DNA from: Streptococcus mitis
Lineage (GTDB): Bacteria > Bacillota > Bacilli > Lactobacillales > Streptococcaceae
Length of the DNA stretch: 64,000 nt
Assembly (NCBI GenBank): GCA_018364455.1
Contig: JAGZLW010000005.1
Span: 11,989-75,988 of the forward strand
Reading direction: 5' to 3'
Shown one piece after another: positions 45,152-54,900 of this stretch. Made by a program: the position numbers and the translations under genes. How positions within the stretch are numbered: position 1 is the first letter of the stretch; every line of letters starts with the position of its first letter. The notes beneath the pieces were generated by a model, which saw nothing but the letters and a program-made list of their open reading frames with translations, did no database searches and was not told the DNA's origin.

Positions 45152-46042
45152 ATGGCAACACTACAAACAGGGGATCTTTTCCCAGTCGAAACAGTCCAAG
45201 ACATTTTTAGTAAAGTAAAGGGACATTCAACCCTTGCAAAACTTACTACTCAAGAACCTATTCCGTTTTCGGGAACTGAAACGTTTGTATTCAATCTTGA
45301 AGGAAATGCTGAAATTGTAGGTGAAGGTAATCCTTCAAATGCTGGAAATGCAACTATGAAACCGAAAGTAATCAAACCTATTTTGATTACTTATCAAGCA
45401 CGGGTATCTGAGGAATTTGTACATTGTTCAGAAGAAAAACAATTATCTTACCTAAAATCTTTTATTGATGGCTTGTCTAAAAAAGTTGCACAAGCAATTG
45501 ATATCGCTTCATTTCATGGCCTTGAACCAAAATCAATGACAGATGCTTCTTTCAAAGCCACAAACTCATTTGATGGTTTGATTACAGGAAATGTAGTTAC
45601 CTATGAAGCAGATAAAATTGATGAAAACATTGATGCTGCTGTTGCAACTGTCACAGCAAATGATTGCGAAGTGAATGGGATCGCATTGTCTCCGGCTGCA
45701 GGGGCTGCACTTGGAAAAATTAAGGTAAACGGGGTAGTCCAATATCCTGAATACCGTTTTGGACAAAATCCAGAATCATTTTACGGAATGAAGTCAGATG
45801 TCAATAAAACATTGACAACAGTTGCAAGTTCGGCTAAAAAAGATCATGTTATCGTTGGTGATTTTGAAAATGCTGTCAAATGGGGATATGCAGATGAAAT
45901 CCCTCTTGAAATCATTAAATACGGTGATCCAGACGGAGCTGGTCGTGACTTGAAACGCTACCGTGAAGTTTGCTTACGTACGCAAGTGTATGTAGGTTGG
46001 GGAATTCTTGATGAGCAGGCATTTGCTCGTGTGGAGGCTTAA
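45152..46042 (+). CDS. major capsid protein (HK97 fold)
   Basis: 296 residues. Reads as a phage capsid family protein: KGHSTLAKLTTQEPIPFSGTETFVFNLEGNAEIVGEGN in the E-loop region, KPILITYQARVSEEFVH along the spine helix, and C-terminal REVCLRTQVYVGWGILDEQAFARVEA. Three bases after the scaffold stop with AGAGGAG upstream. Forms the icosahedral shell. Confidence 0.92.
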   Translation: MATLQTGDLFPVETVQDIFSKVKGHSTLAKLTTQEPIPFSGTETFVFNLEGNAEIVGEGNPSNAGNATMKPKVIKPILITYQARVSEEFVHCSEEKQLSYLKSFIDGLSKKVAQAIDIASFHGLEPKSMTDASFKATNSFDGLITGNVVTYEADKIDENIDAAVATVTANDCEVNGIALSPAAGAALGKIKVNGVVQYPEYRFGQNPESFYGMKSDVNKTLTTVASSAKKDHVIVGDFENAVKWGYADEIPLEIIKYGDPDGAGRDLKRYREVCLRTQVYVGWGILDEQAFARVEA

Positions 46043-46043
46043 T

Positions 46044-46250
46044 ATGGAATATATTAACAAAGAAACCTTGGAGACAATTGAAACAGATTGTAAATTGCTG
46101 GGCGACTGGGTTCCCATTAGTGAATTTAAGGACGAATATCGTCTGACTGTTCCAGAAATCAAGGCGAAACTTGATGAATTGGGTGTTGAGTATGATAGCA
46201 AGGCAAATAAATCTGCTTTGCTTGATTTACTAATCGCAAACGAAGGGTGA
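46044..46250 (+). CDS. HeH/LEM-like small head protein
   Basis: 68 residues (MEYINKETLETIETDCKLLGDWVPISEFKDEYRLTVPEIKAKLDELGVEYDSKANKSALLDLLIANEG). The C-terminal half (LTVPEIKAKLDELGVEYDSKANKSALLDLL) is the HeH/SAP-like helix-extended-helix motif often found between capsid and connector genes. Confidence 0.75.
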   Translation: MEYINKETLETIETDCKLLGDWVPISEFKDEYRLTVPEIKAKLDELGVEYDSKANKSALLDLLIANEG

Positions 46251-46255
46251 GTTAG

Positions 46256-46651
46256 ATGGAAAACTTTGCAACAGTAGAAGAGTTGAAAAAATTGTGGCGA
46301 GCGTTGAAATTCGATGAGGAAAAACGGGCCGAAGCGCTGTTGGAAGTTGTTTCTCATTCTCTTCGTGTTGAAGCTAAAAAAGTTGGCAAGGATTTAGATG
46401 GGTTGGTGGCTACTGATCCATCTTTTGCTATGGTGGTCAAGTCCGTCACTGTTGATGTGGTAGCTCGCACGTTGATGACCTCAACTGATCAGGAGCCGGT
46501 GACTCAATTTGCTGAAAGTGCCTTGGGCTACTCAGTGAGTGGTTCTTATCTAGTTCCTGGTGGTGGTCTCTTTATCAAGGATTCAGAATTGAAACGTCTG
46601 GGCCTCAAAAAGCAAAGATATGGGGTGATTGATATCTATGGGACGGATTAA
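46256..46651 (+). CDS. head-tail connector (Gp19/Gp15/Gp42 family)
   Basis: 131 residues: ATVEELKKLWRALKFDEEKRAEALLEVVSHSLRVEAKKVGKDL ... VTVDVVARTLMTSTDQEPVTQFAESALGYSVSGSYLVPGGGLFIKDSELKRLGL. Matches the phage Gp19/Gp15/Gp42 adaptor family that docks on the portal. Confidence 0.85.
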   Translation: MENFATVEELKKLWRALKFDEEKRAEALLEVVSHSLRVEAKKVGKDLDGLVATDPSFAMVVKSVTVDVVARTLMTSTDQEPVTQFAESALGYSVSGSYLVPGGGLFIKDSELKRLGLKKQRYGVIDIYGTD

Positions 46652-46976
46652 AGGAATTACTGTAACATTGATTGGAAAAACCAAGAATGGAAAGGATGAC
46701 TTTGGGCATCCAATCTATGAGAATAAAGAAACTCAAGTAGATAATGTTCTGGTTGTTCCAGCTTCAACAGAAGATGTCACGAATCAGCTCAATCTGACCG
46801 GAAAGAAGGCTTCTTATACGCTAGGAATCCCAAAAGGTGACCAGAACGAGTGGAAAGACCGTGAGGTTCGTTTCTTTGGGCGAAAATGGCGGACGATTGG
46901 CATTCCCTTAGAAGGCATTGAAGCCATGATGCCTCTGGAATGGAATAAGAAAGTGATGGTTGAAGCGTATGAGTGA
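46638..46976 (+). CDS. head-tail joining (stopper-like) protein
   Basis: 112 residues, overlapping the adaptor end by 14 bases. Beta-rich (ITVTLIGKTKNGKDDFGHPIYENKETQVDNVLVVPAS). Size and place fit the head completion/stopper protein. Assigned mainly by synteny. Confidence 0.7.
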   Translation: MGRIKGITVTLIGKTKNGKDDFGHPIYENKETQVDNVLVVPASTEDVTNQLNLTGKKASYTLGIPKGDQNEWKDREVRFFGRKWRTIGIPLEGIEAMMPLEWNKKVMVEAYE

Positions 46977-47205
46977 TATGAAATTTCAATTAAACTCAGC
47001 TGGCGTGTCTTCTTTGCTACGTTCTTCCGAAATGCAGGGTATTTTGAGAGAAAAGGGGCAAGGAATTGCGAACCGAGCTGGTGAGGGGTTTGAATTGACC
47101 GTATCGTCAGGGCAGAAGCGTGCCAATGCAAAAGTTAGTACGACTGACATCAAGAGCATGGTCAGAAATAAAAAACATAATATTTTACTGAAGGCTATGA
47201 GATGA
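46969..47205 (+). CDS. tail completion protein (HK97 gp10-like), short
   Basis: 78 residues. SSEMQGILREKGQGIANRAGEGFELTVSSGQKRANAKVSTTDI resembles the start of HK97 gp10-like proteins, which are usually longer (about 110-140). It may be a short variant. Overlaps both neighbours. Confidence 0.65.
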   Translation: MSDMKFQLNSAGVSSLLRSSEMQGILREKGQGIANRAGEGFELTVSSGQKRANAKVSTTDIKSMVRNKKHNILLKAMR

Positions 47206-47537
47206 TCGAATTAGTTATAAAGAAATTTTTAGACGGACAGTTAGATGTTCCGTCTTTTTTTGAACACAAACCGAATATGCCTGAGAGTTATGTCATCCTT
47301 GAGAAGACGGGAAGTGGTGGAAGTGACTACGTTCATTCCGCTACATTCGCTTTTCAGGGTTATGCGCCGTCCTTACAAAAGGCTGCTGAGTTAAATGAGA
47401 AAGTCAAGAAAGTAGTTGAGGATCTCATCACGGTTAACGAAGTTAGCGGTGTGCATCACAATAGTGACTACAACTTTACAGACACGGAAACGAAGCAATA
47501 TCGCTATCAAGCGGTATATGACATCAATTATTTTTAA
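47202..47537 (+). CDS. tail terminator-like protein
   Basis: 111 residues (MIELVIKKFLDGQLDVPSFFEHKPNMPESYVILEKTGSGGSDYVHSATFAFQGYAPSLQKAAELNEKV...). Fits minor capsid/tail terminator proteins that cap the tail tube, located just before the tube gene. Confidence 0.7.
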   Translation: MIELVIKKFLDGQLDVPSFFEHKPNMPESYVILEKTGSGGSDYVHSATFAFQGYAPSLQKAAELNEKVKKVVEDLITVNEVSGVHHNSDYNFTDTETKQYRYQAVYDINYF

Positions 47538-47552
47538 AAAGGAGGTGTAGTT

Positions 47553-48176
47553 TTGGCGCCAGAATTAGAAGCGACAGAAGTAAGAACACCAAATGCAGAA
47601 TCAACAGGAGGAAAGAAAATGACGACTGCATCAGCATCAAATGTAACGGCTGCAAAGCCGAAAGCAAGTGGAGCAATTGCAAGTGCACCACTAGGTACAT
47701 TATTACCAACTGATTCAAAATCAGATTTAAATCCAGCATTTAAATCGTTAGGATATATCTCGGAAGACGGTATCACTAATGAAAACTCACCAGAAAGTGA
47801 AGAAGTCAAAGCCTGGGGTGGACAAACAGTCTTGTCTTCTCAGACCGAAAAGAAAGATACCTTTAAATTTAAGTTAATTGAAAGTCTTAATGTAGAAGTC
47901 CTTAAAGAAGCTTATGGTGCAGATAATGTTACAGGAACTTTATAGACCGGGATTACTGTTAAGGCAAATTCAAACGAATTACCAGAGCACTCATTGGTAA
48001 TTGATATTCTCCTAAAAAACAAAAACTTCCAACGTATCGTCATTCCTCGTGGCAAGGTGAGCGAAATTGGAGAAGTTAGCTACAAGGATGGTGAGCCAAT
48101 TGGTTATGAACTAACTATTACCGCTTTACCAGACGACCAAGGAAATACACATTACAAATACATTCAAGGAGCGTAA
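47553..48176 (+). pseudogene. major tail (tube) protein interrupted by an in-frame amber codon
   Basis: One reading frame runs from TTG 47,553 (site AAAGGAGGTG) to TAA before 48,177, with a single TAG at 47,943-47,945. Before it: ...[11 protein letters not shown]; after it: TGITVKANSNELPEHSLVIDILLKNKNFQRIVIPRGKVSEIGEVSYKDGEPIGYELTITALPD. Together they make a 207-codon gene of the usual tail-tube type. A single G-to-T change (GAG to TAG) could explain it. The truncated 130-residue product would lack the C-terminal third. A second possible start is ATG 47,619 with AGGAGGAAAG. Readthrough or a sequencing error cannot be excluded. Confidence 0.8.
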
Positions 48177-48181
48177 AGTAA

Positions 48182-48457
48182 ATGGAAGAAATCTTAAAAG
48201 GAAAAACGGAATCAGGGTTTGAGTACAAAATTCCTAAAAAACGATTAAGAAATTATTATCTTCTTAAATCTGCTGCTAAAGTTGAAAAACAAGATTTCGA
48301 AGAAACAGAAAACTTTTTAAATCTTCTTTTTGGTAAAGAACAAGCTGTATTGTTCTTAAAACATTTAGAAGATGAAGACGGCTTAGTAGATTCTGAAGTA
48401 TTATTTTCAGATATAAAGAGTATCTCAAGCGAAAATAACGTCTTAAAAAAATCCTAG
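48182..48457 (+). CDS. tail assembly chaperone, short form (gpG-like)
   Basis: 91 residues (MEEILKGKTESGFEYKIPKKRLRNYYLLKSAAKVEKQDFEETENFLNLLFG...). Placed between tube and tape measure. The gene ends ...TTA AAA AAA TCC TAG, containing the slippery heptamer A-AAA-AAA at 48,445-48,451 for a -1 shift into the next ORF. Confidence 0.85.
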   Translation: MEEILKGKTESGFEYKIPKKRLRNYYLLKSAAKVEKQDFEETENFLNLLFGKEQAVLFLKHLEDEDGLVDSEVLFSDIKSISSENNVLKKS

Positions 48458-48855
48458 TCCTTGCTCAGATGATTAATTTGGACGAAGATGCTCTTGTCTG
48501 TGACTTGGCGGAAACCTACCAGATATACGACTACAAACAGCTACCTTTAAATCAGGTGGCTGTTTTCGCTTATGGTCTGAGGGATGATTCGAGAATCAAA
48601 CAGATTATGTCTGACCAAATCGTCCCTCTTGAAACGACGTTACTTGCAAGTATCGTAGACAGACTGTCTCTTTCTTTGTGGCTACAAACAAAAGATGGCC
48701 AAAAGGGTGTTAATCGCCCAACATCAATTGCTGAAATGCTAACAAAAAATCACAAAGAAGAGAGTGACGAAAGGGATTATCTCGTCTTTGAATCTGGTGA
48801 GGACTTTGAAAATTATCGCAAGGCTTTACTTGCAAAAACAGGAGGTGAGGAATAG
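48451..48855 (+). CDS. tail assembly chaperone extension (gpT-like, by -1 frameshift)
   Basis: In the -1 frame reading continues without a stop from the slippery site through ILVLAQMINLDEDALVCDLAETYQIYDYKQLPLNQVAVFAYGLRDDSRIKQIM ... to 48,855. The frame also has an ATG at 48,469, but no clear ribosome site precedes it, so the frameshift product (about 225 residues in all) is the likely form. The fused chaperone recruits tube subunits to the tape measure. Confidence 0.8.
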   Translation: MLVLAQMINLDEDALVCDLAETYQIYDYKQLPLNQVAVFAYGLRDDSRIKQIMSDQIVPLETTLLASIVDRLSLSLWLQTKDGQKGVNRPTSIAEMLTKNHKEESDERDYLVFESGEDFENYRKALLAKTGGEE

Positions 48856-51266
48856 TGGCGACCGAATTAGGAAAAGCCTACGTTCAAATCATTCCATCTG
48901 CCAAGGGCATTAGTGGCATGATTCAAAAGGAAATGGGTGGTGAAGTTGCCTCAGCTGGAGTTAGCGCAGGCGAATCCCTCGGATCCAAAATGATGGGCGC
49001 TGTTTCAGGAGTTATTGCTGCTGCTGGAATTGGTCAGGCAATCGGTGCGTCCATAACTGAAGGGGCAGCACTTCAACAATCGCTTGGTGGTGTCGAAACC
49101 TTATTTAAAGACTCAGCTGATAAGGTCAAAGGCTTTGCGAACGAGGCCTACAAGACAACAGGTCTGTCAGCCAATGCCTATATGGAAAATGTTACAGGTT
49201 TTTCAGCAAGCTTATTGCAATCTCTTGGTGGAGATACAGATAAAGCAGCGGAAACAGCTAACATGGCCATGATTGATATGTCGGATAATGCTAATAAGAT
49301 GGGAACATCTATGGAAAGCATTCAACTGGCTTATCAAGGGTTTGCCAAGCAGAATTATACGATGCTAGATAACCTTAAATTGGGTTATGGTGGTACGAAG
49401 CAAGAAATGCAACGACTTTTGTCCGACGCAGAAAAACTGACAGGCGTTAAGTATGACATGAATAACTTGTCAGATGTTTATAGTGCTATTCACGCTATCC
49501 AAGAAAATTTGGACATCACTGGCACAACAGCGCGAGAGGCAGCAACAACTTTCACTGGATCATTCGAATCTATGAAAGCAGCTGCTCAGAATGTGCTAGG
49601 GAAGTTATCATTGGGTGAAGATATCCAACCTGCTTTACAAGCCTTAATGGAAACGACATCCACATTTCTATTCGGAAACTTGATTCCGATGATCGGAAAT
49701 ATTTTGAAGCAAATTCCTAACCTTATTTTAGGAGGAATCAAGGGTGTTTTCAGTGGGATTTTTGGCGAAGGTCTAGGAAGTATCATGGGTGGTATCGTTA
49801 CCGGTCTTGGTTCTGCATTTTTAGCTTTTAAAGCATTTTCGGCAGTCTCGGGATTGCTATCTGGAATACCTGCTGTCTTAACTACAATTAAAACAGCAGT
49901 CACGGGTCTATTTACTGCTATGAGCGCCAATCCTATTGGAATTGCAATCGCAGCGATTGCTGCATTGACTGCAGGTTTGGTTTATTTCTTTACTCAAACC
50001 GAGATGGGTAGACAAATCTGGCAAAGCTTCATGGATTGGTTCTCTGGTGTGTGGCAGTCTGTCGCACCAGTCTTGACCGAAGTTTGGAATGGTATTGTTG
50101 AAACAGCTACAACCGTCTGGAACAATATGATGGCTGTTGTTGCTCCAATTATCCAAGCAGTTGTTGATTTTATTAGGTCTGTTTGGGACGGTATTTCTCT
50201 ATGGTGGACTGAAAATCAAGGTTTGATTCAACAAACGTTCACAACTGTCTGGAACGCAATCCAGACAGTTATTCAGACGGTTATGCCGATTATTCAGTCC
50301 ATTATTGAAACCGCAATGAATATCCTTGCTCCTTTCATTGAAGCGACGTGGAACAATATCTTCACTGTAGTAACAACAGTTTGGGAATTGATTAAGATTG
50401 CTATTCAGACGGCTATGGATGTTATTAGTGGCATCATAAAAGCTGTAATGCAAGTTATTAATGGTGACTGGAGCGGTGCTTGGGAAACTATAAAAGGTGT
50501 TGGTGAGGCCATCTGGAAAGGATTGTCTGCTGCAGGTAAGGCTATCTTTGATGGTTTTGCTCAGATATTATCTAACATCTGGAATACGATCAAATCTGTC
50601 GCAAGCAGTGCTTGGGAAGGGTTGAAATCAACTGTCTTAGGTCTGATTGATGGACTTGTCCAAGGCGCTCAGAGAGCATGGGAAAGTATGAAACAAGGTG
50701 TTAGTGACCTTGTAAGTAATGTTACGAGCATCTTTGATGGCATTCGAAACATTGACCTATGGTCAGCAGGTAAGGCTATCCTTGATGGATTCCTAGGCGG
50801 ATTGAAATCTGCTTGGGACTCGGTAACTGACTTTGTCGGTGGTATTGCTGGTTGGATTGCGGATCACAAAGGTCCGATTGAGTACGACCGCAAGCTCTTG
50901 ATCCCTGCTGGTAATGCGATTATGCAAGGTTTGGATAGAGGGTTGCAAGACCGTTTCAAAGGTGTTAAGAAATCTGTTAGTGGAATGGCTGGCGAAATCT
51001 CAAATGCATTTTCAAACGATGATTTTGGTTTGAGTGGAACACCTACCATTGCCAAGAATATTGAAGCAAGTTTGGCTATGCCAAGCGCTCAACTAGAGGC
51101 AAAAGACAGTCAAACCGTGTCTGAGATAGCGATTCTGAGAGCAAGTATGGAGAAGATCCTTACTGCTATCCTTGAAAAGCCGTCAGATACTTATCTGGAT
51201 GCTGATAAAATTTCAATGAGCGTCTATCAACGTCAAGGTGCAATTTACGCTAGGGAGGGAATTTAA
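48855..51266 (+). CDS. tail tape measure protein
   Basis: 803 residues, GTG start with AGGAGGTGAGG. N-terminal TMP motif (GKAYVQIIPSAKGISGMIQKEMGGEVASAG), hydrophobic stretches around 50-65 and 340-375, and Trp-spaced helical repeats (VWNNMMAV, VWDGISLWW, TVWNAIQTV, ATWNNIFTV) in the middle. It sets tail length. At about 800 residues it predicts a moderate-length siphovirus tail. The last bases overlap the Dit start. Confidence 0.93.
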   Translation: MATELGKAYVQIIPSAKGISGMIQKEMGGEVASAGVSAGESLGSKMMGAVSGVIAAAGIGQAIGASITEGAALQQSLGGVETLFKDSADKVKGFANEAYKTTGLSANAYMENVTGFSASLLQSLGGDTDKAAETANMAMIDMSDNANKMGTSMESIQLAYQGFAKQNYTMLDNLKLGYGGTKQEMQRLLSDAEKLTGVKYDMNNLSDVYSAIHAIQENLDITGTTAREAATTFTGSFESMKAAAQNVLGKLSLGEDIQPALQALMETTSTFLFGNLIPMIGNILKQIPNLILGGIKGVFSGIFGEGLGSIMGGIVTGLGSAFLAFKAFSAVSGLLSGIPAVLTTIKTAVTGLFTAMSANPIGIAIAAIAALTAGLVYFFTQTEMGRQIWQSFMDWFSGVWQSVAPVLTEVWNGIVETATTVWNNMMAVVAPIIQAVVDFIRSVWDGISLWWTENQGLIQQTFTTVWNAIQTVIQTVMPIIQSIIETAMNILAPFIEATWNNIFTVVTTVWELIKIAIQTAMDVISGIIKAVMQVINGDWSGAWETIKGVGEAIWKGLSAAGKAIFDGFAQILSNIWNTIKSVASSAWEGLKSTVLGLIDGLVQGAQRAWESMKQGVSDLVSNVTSIFDGIRNIDLWSAGKAILDGFLGGLKSAWDSVTDFVGGIAGWIADHKGPIEYDRKLLIPAGNAIMQGLDRGLQDRFKGVKKSVSGMAGEISNAFSNDDFGLSGTPTIAKNIEASLAMPSAQLEAKDSQTVSEIAILRASMEKILTAILEKPSDTYLDADKISMSVYQRQGAIYAREGI

Positions 51267-51964
51267 TGGAATACATGATTATCAATGGTTTCAATACTTC
51301 AACCATTCCTAACTGTGTGGTGACAGATTTTGGCGAGGTAGAGGCTGCTAAACCTAAAGTCTCGGAAACAGCTACCCTGTTTGGGGTTAACGGGAATTAC
51401 CGTGTCTTGGACGGTGCTTATGAGAGTTATGAACGAACATTTGCATTTTACCTTCCAAGGACGGTCGACCCGTCTAAAATCGTTGAGAGATTCCAACCAA
51501 ATGACAACACGCTAGAGTTTAGCTATCAGCTAGGCTCTTTGTTTTTTGCTGATTTCATCAGTGCAAAATACAAACCTCAAGGTATGCACGGCTGGAAACT
51601 AGAAATCAAGCTGAGTATGCAGCCGTTCCGCTATCAAAAATCTGTTTCCCCTCTGATTTTTACTGCAAGTGGCAATGTCAACAATTCAGGCTCTATCTAT
51701 AGCGAACCTGTAATTGAGATTGAAGGAGACGGAGATATTTCTTTGACTATCGGACGGACAACCATGCACTTGACGATTAGACGAAAAGTGACTATTGATT
51801 GTAGGCATAAGAAACAGAATATCTACAATGCAGATGGAGCGGTTCAAAACACTTTACGAAAACGTGGAGGCTTCTTTGAGTTGGCAGTTGGTAATAACGG
51901 TCTGGTCTTTACTGGCGCGGTTCGTAAAGTCACAGTTCGGCCAAATTGGAGGTATATCCTATGA
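51266..51964 (+). CDS. distal tail protein (Dit)
   Basis: 232 residues. N-terminal MEYMIINGFNTSTIPNCVVTDFGEVEAAKPKV and KYKPQGMHGWKLEIKLSMQPFRYQK fit the Dit/Siphovirus tail component family that forms the hub at the tail tip. ATG overlaps the tape-measure stop. Confidence 0.88.
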   Translation: MEYMIINGFNTSTIPNCVVTDFGEVEAAKPKVSETATLFGVNGNYRVLDGAYESYERTFAFYLPRTVDPSKIVERFQPNDNTLEFSYQLGSLFFADFISAKYKPQGMHGWKLEIKLSMQPFRYQKSVSPLIFTASGNVNNSGSIYSEPVIEIEGDGDISLTIGRTTMHLTIRRKVTIDCRHKKQNIYNADGAVQNTLRKRGGFFELAVGNNGLVFTGAVRKVTVRPNWRYIL

Positions 51965-54900
51965 TTTATCTTACAGAAGGCAACACGCCTTTAAATGAGG
52001 CTTACAATGACGAAATAGTCCAGGAACGGAACAATACCTATCAACTGACCTTTCGCTTTCCTACATCGGATCCCAAGTGGGAATTACTGAAAGAGGAAAC
52101 TTTCTTGACTGCAGATGACCTTCATGGTGAGCAGGATTTTTATATTTTTGAGGTTGAAAAGCAACAAGGATATATCCAAGTCTATGCCAATCAGGTTATC
52201 AGTCTGTTAAATAACTACATCGTCAGCTCTATCGATGTGGATCGTGTCAGTAGTACAAAGGTGTTGAGTGCTTTTGCTGGTAGTATTACCAGAGCCAATC
52301 CCTTTTCTTTCTTTTCGGACATTGATGATAGACATACGCTCAACATCAAGGATAAGAATGCTATGGAGGTCTTGGCGAAAGACAAGCATTCTATCCTTGG
52401 TCAGTGGGGCGGAGATATGGTGCGAAATGGCTACAATTTACGCTTGTTAAAAAATGGCGGTTCTGAAAATGAATCGCTTTTTATGTACAAGAAAAACCTG
52501 TCTAGCTACCAGCATAAGACCTCTACCAAATCGCTGAAAACTCGGATAACCTTTAAAACGACTGTTAAAGGAGAGGGAGAGAAGGCGCCTGACGTTGATT
52601 ATGTAGTGGTGATTGATAGTCCCTTGCTTGGGAAATATAGCCAAATCTATGAAGCAGTTGTTGAGGTCAATAACCAGAACGTCAAAGACCAAGTTAGCTT
52701 GATTGAATACGGTAAGCAGTATTTTCGGACGAGTATGTGCGACATGCTAGAAGATAACCTTGAAATCTCGGTTGTCGGCCAGAGCGATGTAGCGGTTCGG
52801 ATGTTCGATGTGGTCAGTATCTACCACGAGTGGTATGGTCTTGATGTTCGTAAGAAAATTACGAAATACACCTATTCGCCAATGGCAAAACGTCTAAAAT
52901 CAATTGGTTTTGGGACGTTCCAGTCCAGTCTGGCGAATGCGATTGGTGGAATTGTAAATGATGCCGTTTTAAATGAAAGCCAAAATCTGCATAAGATTTT
53001 TGAAGAACGTTTGAAAAAGGAAATCGCCAACGCTGACCGTGCTTTTGACGCTGAGTTTGCTAAGCGTGAGAAAGACATTACGGACGGTATTGAACTTGCC
53101 AAGGCCAAGGCGGAAGAAGTCAAGCAAGAACTGTCTGACGCTATCAGTCAGCGCTTCGACAGCTTTGACAATGGTCCACTGAAAGAAGCCAAACGTAAGG
53201 CTGAAGAAGCATTGAAAAATGCTGGCGCAAGTAGTTCTCTTGCTCAGGAAGCCAAGCGGATTGGGTTGGATTCTGTCGCTAGACTTGAAGCGTTTAAGTC
53301 GCAGACTATGAGCGCACAAACGGCTCTGTCGGGTGACTTGGACGTTTTGAAACGGACTATCGCGAACGATATTCGACCGAAGCAAGCACAGGCCGAAGCT
53401 GAGATTGCCAAGCAAGTTGAAGCGCTTAACAAGACCAAGAATGAGTTGGCTGGTGTGAAGTCAGCGCAAGCGACGTATGAAGAGACGACGACTCGCAGAC
53501 TATCAGAACTGACCAACTTGGCTAATGGTAAGGCCAGCAAGTCAGAACTCACACAGACAGCTGAGGAGCTGGCTAGTCGGATAGCGAATGTTAAAGTAGG
53601 TGGTAGAAATTACTATCGAGACTCTGAGAAGATTCGAACAAGTAAGCGTTTCTTCTCGTTCCCTCTATATCCATACCTTACTCAAGAAAATGTAGGTGAA
53701 ACATGGACTTTATCGTTTGATTTAAAAATCAATGAAGGTGGCGAAATTCGCCCTCTACATTTTTACCACTATCAAAATAATCGCTTCGGTCTGAAAGCTA
53801 GTGCTGACATCACTCCAAGCAAGGAGTGGGAACGTTTCACATTCACGGGTCCAGTTATCTTTCCGAACGATGACCCTCGTTATTCGAGAGGGGAGATGGC
53901 CTTGTACGACTACGGTGGAAATAACAACTATTCTGTGCGTAGGATTAAACTTGAAAAAGGCACTCTAGCTACTGATTGGAGTCCAGCTCTCGAAGATATA
54001 GAAGGACAACTTTCAACAGTTGAATCCAACTTCAGACAGCGCGCTGACTCGCTAGATGCTAGTGTGAGAAGTCTGACTGAAGGTCTCAGAACCAAGGCTG
54101 ATATCAGCGAACTCAACGTGACAGCCGAGAATATCAGGCAGTCTGTGAAGAGCCTTGAAACAAGCATGCAGAACAAGCTGGATCAGAAATTGAGTCTTGC
54201 TGAATTTGAGGTACGAGCTGGTTCTATTCGTCAAGAAATCCTGAACGCAACCAAGGACAAGGCAGACAAGACCTTGGTTGTGGCTGAAGCTGGGAAATTG
54301 CGAGAAGAATTTTCAAACTTGAGAGTCGGTGGTAGAAACTATTATCGAGATTCTGAGAAGGTTCGAACAAGTACACGGTTCTTCTCGTTCCCTCTACATC
54401 TATACCTGACTCAAGAAAATGTCGGGGAAACTTGGACTTTATCGTTTGATTTAAAAATTAATGAAGGTGGCGAGATTCGTCCTCTACTTTTCTATCACTA
54501 TCAAACGAATCGCTTTGGTCTGAAAGCTAGTGCAAATATTACTCCAAGCAAAGAATGGCAACGTTTCACGTTCACAGGTCCAGTTATCTTTCCGAACGAT
54601 GACCCTCGTTATTCAAGGGGAGAAATGGCCTTGTATGACTATGGTGGAAATAATAACTATTCTGTGCGTAGGATTAAACTTGAAAAAGGCACTCTAGCTA
54701 CTGACTGGAGCCCAGCAATCGAAGACACTGATGGTCTCATCACTGAAGCTAAGGCTATCTTTGAGCGGACAGCTCAGGGGTTGCGAACTGATTTATCAGC
54801 TATTCAGGAATATGTCAATAAAGATGGTCAGCGACAGGAAGCTCTACAGCGTTACACTCGCGAAGAGAGTGCTAAACAAGCGACAGCAGTCCGTGAGCTG

